8,162 nt of DNA from Solirubrobacteraceae bacterium. GTDB lineage: Bacteria; Actinomycetota; Thermoleophilia; Solirubrobacterales; Solirubrobacteraceae. Both the position numbers and the translations under genes were made by a program. Where the stretch lies: positions 1-8,162 of the forward strand of contig JALOLQ010000141.1 in assembly GCA_025455895.1 (NCBI GenBank), written 5' to 3'. Under the pieces are notes generated by a model. That model was not told the origin of the DNA. It did no database searches and saw nothing but the letters and a program-made list of their open reading frames with translations. This document shows, one piece after another, positions 1-5,221 of this stretch; position 1 is the first letter of the stretch; each line of letters begins with the position of its first letter.

Positions 1-1163
1 CCGGCGGCCGTCGCGAACGCGCCGCGGGCGGCCGGCCGGCCGTGGGCCCAGATCGCGGCGAGCACGAGCGCCGCCGGGAGCGCATCGTTGACGCCCGAGT
101 TCGTCGCGTAGATCGTGAACGGGTAGCTCACCCACGCGTAGACGAGCACGACGCCGAGCGCCGTGCCGCGCAGGCGCCGGCCGATGAGGAACAGCAGCAG
201 GATGCAGGCGGCGTCGAAGACCCCGGCGGCGGCGTGCGCGGCGGGCAGGTTGTCCCAGCGCCCGGTCCAGGGCCAGATCAGCTCGAACGGGACGTAGGCG
301 AGATACAGCAGCGGCCCGTACGTGTCGCCGCGCTCGTTGTCGGACGGGAAGGCCCCATAGAGCTCACGCCCGTGGGCGAGCTTGTCCGCCCCGATCACCC
401 CCGAGTAGCCGACGTCGATGACGTTGCCGTCGACGATGTTCAGCCCGATCCGCAGGCCGATGAGGAACAGGGCGCCGACCGCGAGCACCTGCCACGGGAC
501 GAGCAGCCGCAGCGCGTCGCCGGGCGCCGCGGGGCCGCGGCGCAGGCCGACCCACGCGAGCCGCACGGCGAGGTAGGCGAGCAGCGGGGCCGAGAGCGGG
601 ACCGACAGCCCGAGGTTCGCGGCGTTGAAGAACGCCAGCGAGGCGCCGAAGCCGACGAGCACGAGCAGGTCGAGGTGCAGCATCCGCCACGGACGCCGCA
701 CGTCCACGAACGGCAGCACGAACAGGACCGAGAGCGTCACCCAGATCCACGGGCTGTTGACCGACTGGCCGAACGCGCCGGGGTAGCCGCGGGCCATCGT
801 CCACGCGACCTGGAAGCCGGTCCAGGCCTCGGTCACGCGCCCGTCGAGGCTGACGTAGACCTGCCCGATCTGCTTCGCCTTCGGGCCCTTCGTCCACACG
901 TCGACGACCCAGCGGCCGTCCTTCTTGCGCGCGTTCAGCGTGGAGCCCGGGTTCGCGCGGCGCTCGGCGGCGATCTTCGGCACCGCCGCGGCGAGGCGCT
1001 CGGCGCGGGCGGACGAGATCTCGCCGGCCTTCGGCGGCTGGGTCAGCGGCGACGCGGTCGACCGCGTCGCCGTCGAGCCGGGAGTGGTGGTGGGCGCCGC
1101 GGCGGCGGAGGCCGGGAGCGCGAGCAGGAGCAGGGCGGCGACGAGCGGCGCCGCCCGCCTCAC
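1..1163 (-). CDS. GT87/DUF2029-like polytopic membrane protein with PepSY-like extracellular head (3' end cut by window edge)
   Basis: The frame is open from a GTG at 1163 to the left edge (387 codons seen, C-terminus missing). Residues 1-23 form a Sec-type signal sequence: two arginines, a Leu/Ala core and a PASAAAA cleavage-like end. Residues about 47-115 are soluble and read like a PepSY-type unit (KDGRWVVDVWT, then QVYVSLDGRVTEAWTG). About seven or eight hydrophobic segments follow from residue 138 on. A polar loop at 241-285 (IDVGYSGVIGADKLAHG, NERGDTYGPLLY) and the stretch YAWVSYPFTIYATNSGVNDA resemble actinobacterial membrane proteins usually annotated as glycosyltransferase 87/DUF2029, polyprenyl-phosphate-sugar-dependent enzymes acting outside the membrane. 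The start overlaps the stop of the GtrA-like gene (GTGA), with a GGAG 9 bases upstream at 1173-1176. The envelope-glycan role is inferred from the family and the GtrA neighbour; the sugar and acceptor are unknown. Confidence 0.8.
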   Translation of the reverse strand, partial: MRRAAPLVAALLLLALPASAAAAPTTTPGSTATRSTASPLTQPPKAGEISSARAERLAAAVPKIAAERRANPGSTLNARKKDGRWVVDVWTKGPKAKQIGQVYVSLDGRVTEAWTGFQVAWTMARGYPGAFGQSVNSPWIWVTLSVLFVLPFVDVRRPWRMLHLDLLVLVGFGASLAFFNAANLGLSVPLSAPLLAYLAVRLAWVGLRRGPAAPGDALRLLVPWQVLAVGALFLIGLRIGLNIVDGNVIDVGYSGVIGADKLAHGRELYGAFPSDNERGDTYGPLLYLAYVPFELIWPWTGRWDNLPAAHAAAGVFDAACILLLFLIGRRLRGTALGVVLVYAWVSYPFTIYATNSGVNDALPAALVLAAIWAHGRPAARGAFATAA

Positions 1164-1612
1164 CGCTCGAAGCTCCAGAGCTTGTTCGCCAGGAAGCTGA
1201 ACGGGGTGACGGCGACGATCGCGATCGCCTGCGCCGGGACCTCCGGCAGCCCCGCCGCCTCGACGAGCACCGTCAGCACGGCCAGGCCGGCGAGGAACGC
1301 CGCGGCGCTCACGATGAGGAAGCGCGCGGCCTGGTGGTGGGCGCGGCCGTGGCCGGCGCGGAAGGTCCAGTGGCGGTTCCAGAGGAAGTTGTTCGTGACG
1401 GCGACGAGGAACGCCAGCGTCGCCGCGGCCGGGTAGGCGACGTCGAGCGCGTGCACCGCGAGGGTGAAGACGACGAGGTTCACGACCCAGCCGCTGGCGC
1501 CGACCAGCGCGAAGCGCAGCAGCTGCCACCACGACTCGGGACGGCGGACGCCCGCGCGCACGCGGTGGTGCAGCGCCTGGGTCACCGGGACGGCGGCGGC
1601 CTCGTCCGTCAT
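1160..1612 (-). CDS. GtrA family membrane protein
   Basis: A 150-residue protein with four hydrophobic helices at about 31-54, 59-79, 96-117 and 122-142, the length and topology usual for GtrA (PF04138). Family signatures are visible: QLLRFALVGASGWVVNL at the first helix, the NNFLWNRHWTFR loop after the second, and the terminal FLANKLWSFER. GtrA proteins are small integral membrane proteins tied to polyprenol-linked sugars, either flipping them or supporting the glycosyltransferases that use them. The next gene starts inside this stop codon and is a glycosyltransferase-87-like membrane protein, which fits that role. The ATG at 1612 was chosen because it precedes the first helix, and the codon set upstream is interrupted by a TAG at 1625. 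There is no clear Shine-Dalgarno sequence; a TAGCCT hexamer ends 7 bases before the ATG, so the message may be leaderless. Confidence 0.9.
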   Translation of the reverse strand: MTDEAAAVPVTQALHHRVRAGVRRPESWWQLLRFALVGASGWVVNLVVFTLAVHALDVAYPAAATLAFLVAVTNNFLWNRHWTFRAGHGRAHHQAARFLIVSAAAFLAGLAVLTVLVEAAGLPEVPAQAIAIVAVTPFSFLANKLWSFER

Positions 1613-1619
1613 CGCCCGC

Positions 1620-1625
1620 AGGCTA
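1620..1625 (-). promoter_or_regulatory. Candidate -10 element for a leaderless GtrA transcript
   Basis: On the minus strand TAGCCT (fits the actinobacterial TANNNT consensus) is followed by 7 bases and then the ATG at 1612, so transcription would start at or next to the start codon. No Shine-Dalgarno-like sequence lies before this ATG and no convincing -35 is seen. The match is short and could be chance, though A/T-containing hexamers are scarce in this DNA. Confidence 0.4.
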
Positions 1626-1650
1626 GTGCATCGGCTCGGCGTGCCCGCCG

Positions 1651-2229
1651 TCAGCGCAGCGAGCGCAGGCCGGCGTACTTCTCGCCCTCGCGGCGCCGCC
1701 CGCCCGCCAGCAGCCAGGCGAAGAACGCCACCGCCACGAACGCCACCGGGCGCACGGTGATGGCGAGCAGCGCGAGCAGGCCCGCGACCCCCTCGGCGTA
1801 GACCGGCAGGTGCGAGGCCGCCTGCTCGTCGAGCCGGGCGGCGGCGCGCGTGAAGAGCCCGCGGGTGGCCGCGCCGGACAGCCACGCGGCCCCGAGCCCG
1901 GCGAGCACGCCCGGCCACCAGGCGTAGCCGTCGTCGGCGAGCGCGCCGGCGAAGAGCAGCGCCCCCATCCCGATCGCGACCCCGCTCAGCGCGGCCGCCG
2001 CCGGCGCGCTCGCGGCGATCCGGTCGCGCAGCAGCAGCGCGGCGACCGTCGCCGCGGCCATGAGCGCCAGCCACCAGGTCGCCTCGAGGAACGCGAACGA
2101 GGTCGAGCCGAAGTCGACGAAGAAGTCGGCCCGCGAGGCGGCGCCCGCCACGAGCGCCGGCAGGAAGGGCCGGATCCCGGCGGCGAGGGCGAGCCCGAGG
2201 CCCATCAGGATGTCGATCGTCAGCGTCAT
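1651..2229 (-). CDS. DUF4126 family membrane protein
   Basis: A 192-residue hydrophobic protein with about five membrane segments (roughly 7-30, 49-67, 78-97, 103-122 and 145-176). The N-terminal GLGLALAAGIRPFLPALVAG and the motif DFGSTSFAFLEATWW are typical of DUF4126 (PF13548). The basic, conserved-looking C-terminus (RRREGEKYAGLRSLR) lies just after the last helix and is probably cytoplasmic. No function is established for the family. The ATG at 2229 was chosen because it sits immediately before the first helix; in-frame ATGs at 2256 and 2304 would add a Pro/Arg-rich leader that overlaps the divergent aminotransferase start region. The GtrA-like gene follows after 38 bases in the same direction, so co-transcription is possible, but that gene also has its own promoter candidate. 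Confidence 0.82.
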   Translation of the reverse strand: MTLTIDILMGLGLALAAGIRPFLPALVAGAASRADFFVDFGSTSFAFLEATWWLALMAAATVAALLLRDRIAASAPAAAALSGVAIGMGALLFAGALADDGYAWWPGVLAGLGAAWLSGAATRGLFTRAAARLDEQAASHLPVYAEGVAGLLALLAITVRPVAFVAVAFFAWLLAGGRRREGEKYAGLRSLR

Positions 2230-2238
2230 GCGGTCCGG

Positions 2239-2244
2239 TACCGT
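2239..2244 (+). promoter_or_regulatory. Candidate -10 element for the aminotransferase-ddl operon
   Basis: TACCGT matches TANNNT and predicts a transcript start near 2251. That start is 4 bases before an ATG at 2255 and about 50 bases before the preferred ATG at 2303. A GAGGAAGG purine run lies at 2264-2271, too far from 2303 to serve it as a normal Shine-Dalgarno sequence. No -35 match is visible. Tentative. Confidence 0.25.
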
Positions 2245-2257
2245 GCGCGGCGCCATG

Positions 2258-2263
2258 ACTGTA
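2258..2263 (-). promoter_or_regulatory. Candidate -10 element for the DUF4126 gene
   Basis: On the minus strand TACAGT fits TANNNT and predicts a transcript start near 2251, giving a leader of about 20 bases before the ATG at 2229. No -35 element or clear ribosome binding site is seen. It faces the plus-strand candidate at 2239-2244, so the two would interfere with each other. Tentative. Confidence 0.25.
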
Positions 2264-2302
2264 GAGGAAGGTCGCGGGGGCTCCCGCGGCGAACCCGGGG
2301 CC

Positions 2303-3673
2303 ATGGAGCCCCGCCCGCCCGGGCCGGCCGCGCGCGACCTCGAGCGCTACGCCGGGCTGTTCGCCTCGCGTACGCGCGTGATGACCTCGTCGGCGATGCG
2401 CGACCTGATGGCGATCACCGAGCGCCCCGAGGTGATCTCGCTCGCCGGCGGCCTGCCCGACACCTCGACCTTCCCCGCCGAGACGCTCGCCGCCGTGATG
2501 GCGCGCGTCGCCGCCGACAGCTCCGCGCGCGCGCTCCAGTACGGCCCGACCGAGGGGATGTTCGCCACGCGCGAGGCGATCACCCGGGTGATGGCGCACG
2601 AGGGCGCGGACGTCGACCCGGAGGACGTGATCGTCACCACCGGCGGCCAGCAGGTGATCGACCTCGTCTGCAAGGCGCTGCTCGACCCGGGCGACGTCGT
2701 CGTGGCCGAGGGCCCGACCTACCCGGGCGCCGTCCCGACGCTCTCGACCTACCAGGCCGACGTCGTGCAGATCGGCATGGACGCCGACGGGATGCGGGTG
2801 GACGAGCTGGAGGAGACGCTCGACCGGCTCGAGCGCGAGGGCCGGCGGCCGAAGTTCATCTACACGATCCCCACCTTCCAGAACCCGGGCGGCGTGACGC
2901 TCTCGCTGCCGCGCCGGCGCCGGCTCGTCGAGGTCGCGCACGAGCGCGAGCTGATCGTGCTCGAGGACAACCCGTACGGGATGCTGCGCTTCGAGGGCGA
3001 CCGCCTGCCGACGCTGCTGGAGCTCGACGGCGGGCACTTCGTCGTCTACGCGGGCACCTTCTCGAAGATCCTCTCGCCCGGGATCCGCCTCGGCTGGGCG
3101 GTGGCGCCGCGGCCCGTGCTCGCGAAGCTCAACCTCGGGGCGCAGGCGGCGACGCTCTGCCCGTCGTCGTTCACCCAGCTGTTCGTGAACGCCTACCTCG
3201 AGAGCGGGCACTGGGAGGGCTACGTCGCCCAGCTGCGCGAGCTCTACCGCGCCCGGCGCGACGTGATGCTCGAGGCGCTCGCGGCGGAGCTGCCCGGCGA
3301 GGCGCACTGGACGCACCCGCAGGGCGGGCTGTTCGTCTGGGCGACGCTGCCGGACTTCGTCGACACGACCGACCTGCTCGCGCTCGCGCTGCACCGCAAC
3401 GTCGCGTTCGTCCCGGGCCGCGCCGCGTACCTCGACGGCCGCGGCGGCTCCTCGATGCGGCTGAACTTCTCGGGCTCGTCCGAGGACGAGATCCGCGAGG
3501 GCGTGCGGCGGATCGGCGCGATCGTGCGCGAGCAGGTCGAGCTCTACGGGATGCTCACCGGGACCACCGCGCCGCGCGCGCCCGAGGCGCCGGCGCCGCG
3601 CACCGACCTGGCCGACGTGCTCGCGCTGCCGCGGCGCCCGCGCGAGGACGACCGGCGCCGCGGGCGCGGATGA
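2303..3673 (+). CDS. PLP-dependent aminotransferase, class I/II (fold type I; LysN/KAT II-like or MocR-catalytic-domain-like)
   Basis: A 456-residue cytosolic enzyme. Visible fold-type I landmarks: ISLAGGLPDTSTFP (45-58), QYGPTEG (79-85), the cofactor-phosphate turn TTGGQQVIDL (112-121), Tyr140 in EGPTYPGA, Asn194 in TFQNPGG, Asp222/Tyr225 in EDNPYG contacting the PLP ring, the Schiff-base Lys255 in GTFSKILSPG, Arg262, and the substrate-carboxylate Arg386 in SMRLNFS. The pattern is closest to the 2-aminoadipate/kynurenine/multi-substrate group that transfers amino groups between L-amino acids and 2-oxoglutarate. The exact substrate cannot be read from sequence. The C-terminal 40 residues (417-456) are a Pro/Ala/Arg-rich tail outside the fold. 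The start is uncertain: 2303 puts the conserved DLERYAGLFASRT near residue 12; an ATG at 2255 would add 16 Gly/Arg-rich residues. The stop overlaps the ddl start (ATGA), so the two are probably co-translated. Confidence 0.92.
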   Translation: MEPRPPGPAARDLERYAGLFASRTRVMTSSAMRDLMAITERPEVISLAGGLPDTSTFPAETLAAVMARVAADSSARALQYGPTEGMFATREAITRVMAHEGADVDPEDVIVTTGGQQVIDLVCKALLDPGDVVVAEGPTYPGAVPTLSTYQADVVQIGMDADGMRVDELEETLDRLEREGRRPKFIYTIPTFQNPGGVTLSLPRRRRLVEVAHERELIVLEDNPYGMLRFEGDRLPTLLELDGGHFVVYAGTFSKILSPGIRLGWAVAPRPVLAKLNLGAQAATLCPSSFTQLFVNAYLESGHWEGYVAQLRELYRARRDVMLEALAAELPGEAHWTHPQGGLFVWATLPDFVDTTDLLALALHRNVAFVPGRAAYLDGRGGSSMRLNFSGSSEDEIREGVRRIGAIVREQVELYGMLTGTTAPRAPEAPAPRTDLADVLALPRRPREDDRRRGRG

Positions 3674-4605
3674 GCGCCCTGCGCGTCGCGGTGCTCAAGG
3701 GCGGGCGCTCGCTCGAGCGCCAGGTCTCGCTCGTCTCCGGCGGGCGCGTCGAGGACGCGCTCGAGCGCCTCGGCCACGAGCCGGTCGGGATCGACGCCGG
3801 CCACGACCTCGTCGAGCGGCTGACCGCGGCGCGGCCCGACGTCGTCTTCATCGCCCTGCACGGGCGCGACGGCGAGGACGGCACGGTCCAGGAGCTGCTC
3901 GAGGCGCTCGGCCTTCCGTACACCGGCCCGCCGCCGGCCGCGTGCGCGATCTCGCGCGACAAGGCGCTCGCCAAGCACGTGATGCGCGACGCGGGGATCG
4001 CCACGCCGGACTTCCTCGTCTTCGACGAGACGACGTTCAAGGACTTCGGGGCGGCGGCGCTGCTCCCGGCGCTCGGCGACCGGCTGGCGTTCCCGCTGGT
4101 GGTGAAGCCGGCGCACGGCGGCAGCGCCCTCGGCGTGCGCTTCGCCGGCACGCCCGAGGAGCTGGCGCCGGCGCTGCTGGCCGCGTTCTCCTACGACGAC
4201 AAGGTCGTCCTCGAGCGCCACGTCACGGGCCGCGAGCTGGCGATCTCCGTGCTCGCCGGCGAGCCGCTGCCGGTCGTCGAGGCGGTCCCGCAGGGCGAGG
4301 ACTTCTACGACTTCGAGGCCCGCTACGAGATCGGCCGCACCGTGTTCCACTGCCCGGCCGGCCTGGAGCCGGACGCCGCCCGCGAGGCGCAGGCGGTCGC
4401 CGTGCGCGTGGTGGAACTGCTCGGGCTGAGGGGCTGCGCGCGCGTGGACCTGCTGCTCGACGCCGACGGCGTCCCGTGGGTGCTCGAGGCGAACGCGATC
4501 CCGGGCCTCACCGAGACGAGCCTGCTGCCGCAGGCCGCCGAGGCGGCGGGCGTCGGCTTCGACGAGCTGGTCGCGCGGGTGCTCGGGCTCGCGCTGGACG
4601 AGTGA
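3670..4605 (+). CDS. ddl: D-alanine--D-alanine ligase
   Basis: A 311-residue ATP-grasp enzyme of the short DdlB-like length, joining two D-alanines for the peptide stem of peptidoglycan in the cytoplasm. N-terminal domain: VLKGGRSLERQVSLVSGG with Glu16 (the first-D-Ala-site Glu), then LHGRDGEDGTVQ (63-74) and GLPYTGPPP. Central ATP-binding domain: SRDKALAKHVM, FPLVVKPAHGGSALGV (141-156) and the omega-loop YDFEARY (213-219). C-terminal domain: CARVDLLLD with Arg258 and metal-binding Asp260, then VLEANAIPGLTETSLLP with Glu273, Asn275 and Ser284. All main catalytic and Mg-binding positions are present. Two changes from E. coli DdlB: the omega-loop Lys is Arg218, and the usual NTxPG reads NAIPG. 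The ATG at 3670 overlaps the aminotransferase stop and the first strand begins right after it, so the start is well supported. It converges on the DUF151 gene. Confidence 0.96.
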   Translation: MSALRVAVLKGGRSLERQVSLVSGGRVEDALERLGHEPVGIDAGHDLVERLTAARPDVVFIALHGRDGEDGTVQELLEALGLPYTGPPPAACAISRDKALAKHVMRDAGIATPDFLVFDETTFKDFGAAALLPALGDRLAFPLVVKPAHGGSALGVRFAGTPEELAPALLAAFSYDDKVVLERHVTGRELAISVLAGEPLPVVEAVPQGEDFYDFEARYEIGRTVFHCPAGLEPDAAREAQAVAVRVVELLGLRGCARVDLLLDADGVPWVLEANAIPGLTETSLLPQAAEAAGVGFDELVARVLGLALDE

Positions 4606-4623
4606 CCGCTTCGCGCCGCCGTA

Positions 4624-5112
4624 CTACGAGTCGGAGGCGAAGTCCTCCGGGGTGACCTCGTCGAGGAACTCCTTGAAGCGGTCCACGACGTCCTCGGTGT
4701 CCTCGACGTCGTGCTCGAACTCGATCGCCGACTCGGCGATGACCTCCTCGGCGGCGTAGATCGGCGCGCCGGCGCGCACGGCGAGCGCGAGCGCGTCGCT
4801 CGGGCGCGAGTCGATCTCGATCTCGCGCCCGTCGACGGCGAGCGTCACGGTGGCGAAGAACGTGTTGTCGCGCAGCTCGGTCACGGCGACCTGGATGCAC
4901 TTGGCCTCGAGCTCGCCGAGCACGTCGACCATCAGGTCGTGGGTCATCGGGCGCGGCGTCGAGGCGCCCTGGAGCTTCATGAGGATCGCCGCGGCCTCCG
5001 GGTGGCCGATCCAGATCGGCAGGAACTTGTTGCTGTCGGCGGTCTTCAGCAGCACGATCGGCTGCTTGCCGACCATGTCGAAGCTGACGCCGTAGATGAC
5101 CATCTCCTGCAC
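4624..5112 (-). CDS. DUF151 / bifunctional nuclease (BFN) family protein
   Basis: A 162-residue protein of the DUF151 family (PF02577), the same family as mycobacterial Rv1829 and Thermotoga TM0160. Visible conserved blocks: YGVSFDMVGKQPIVLLKT at the N-terminus, FLPIWIGHPEAAAI (30-43), RPMTHDLM (54-61), TELRDNTFFATVTL (78-91) and SRPSDALALAVR (102-113). The C-terminus is strongly acidic (EHDVEDTEDVVD) and ends in FKEFLDEVTPEDF, as in Rv1829. Some members have been reported to have combined RNase and DNase activity; whether this one does is unknown. The GTG at 5112 was chosen over the ATG at 5103 because GGGGAG (5119-5124) sits 6 bases upstream, while the AGGAG before the ATG touches it and is too close. 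The gene ends 18 bases from the ddl stop and is divergent from the lipid-modification operon. Confidence 0.92.
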   Translation of the reverse strand: MQEMVIYGVSFDMVGKQPIVLLKTADSNKFLPIWIGHPEAAAILMKLQGASTPRPMTHDLMVDVLGELEAKCIQVAVTELRDNTFFATVTLAVDGREIEIDSRPSDALALAVRAGAPIYAAEEVIAESAIEFEHDVEDTEDVVDRFKEFLDEVTPEDFASDS

Positions 5113-5118
5113 GGAACG

Positions 5119-5124
5119 CTCCCC
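5119..5124 (-). promoter_or_regulatory. Ribosome binding site deciding the DUF151 GTG start
   Basis: GGGGAG on the minus strand, followed by the 6-base spacer CGTTCC and GTG at 5112. This spacing is good for a Shine-Dalgarno sequence and favours GTG over the ATG nine bases further in. Confidence 0.6.
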
Positions 5125-5151
5125 GAGGGCTCGCCGGTGGGAGACCGACCG

Positions 5152-5157
5152 AGGATA
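5152..5157 (-). promoter_or_regulatory. Candidate -10 element for the DUF151 gene
   Basis: TATCCT on the minus strand fits TANNNT and predicts a start near 5145, leaving a leader of about 33 bases that contains the GGGGAG ribosome binding site. The arrangement of -10, leader, Shine-Dalgarno and GTG is coherent. A -35 hexamer is not convincing. Confidence 0.45.
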
Positions 5158-5171
5158 CCCGGCGCCCGGGT
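5157..5171. promoter_or_regulatory. Small inverted repeat between divergent promoters (possible operator)
   Basis: ACCCGG-CGC-CCGGGT: perfect 6-base arms around 3 bases. It abuts the minus-strand -10 candidate and lies about 37 bases upstream of the plus-strand one. It could be a repressor site, but GC-only palindromes are common in such DNA, so the regulatory reading is weak. Confidence 0.2.
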
Positions 5172-5207
5172 CACGAACGCGGGCACGCCGGCGCTCGGCG
5201 TCCCGGC

Positions 5208-5213
5208 GATACT
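5208..5213 (+). promoter_or_regulatory. Candidate -10 element for the oxidoreductase-DUF1365-methyltransferase operon
   Basis: GATACT lies 8 bases before the ATG at 5222, the only A/T-rich hexamer in the preceding 40 bases. There is no Shine-Dalgarno sequence before the ATG, which fits a leaderless or nearly leaderless message starting at about 5220-5222. No -35 match to the housekeeping consensus is seen, so an alternative sigma factor remains possible. Confidence 0.35.
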
Positions 5214-5221
5214 CCGGCCCG

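Noticed and set aside
42..1436. 464-codon plus-strand open frame opposite the left-edge membrane protein
   Set aside because: Low-complexity Arg/Glu/Asp/Pro composition with no motif. The opposite strand has a signal peptide, membrane helices and family-like sequence.
1613..3394. Long minus-strand open frame upstream of the GtrA-like gene
   Set aside because: It is antisense to the aminotransferase, Arg/Val/His-rich, and lacks domain signals. High GC content removes stop codons from shadow frames.
1810..3669. Long plus-strand open frame running in front of ddl, which would make a 931-residue protein
   Set aside because: It is antisense to the DUF4126 gene and then out of frame with the aminotransferase. 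Its product is Arg/Ala/Gly-rich without any motif; only the part from 3670 is real (ddl).
4632..4649. Hairpin CGGAGG-CGAAGT-CCTCCG 27 bases after the ddl stop, considered as a ddl terminator
   Set aside because: Only a 6-base stem, no following T run, and it lies in coding sequence of the DUF151 gene, where Ser/Ala/Asp codons explain it.
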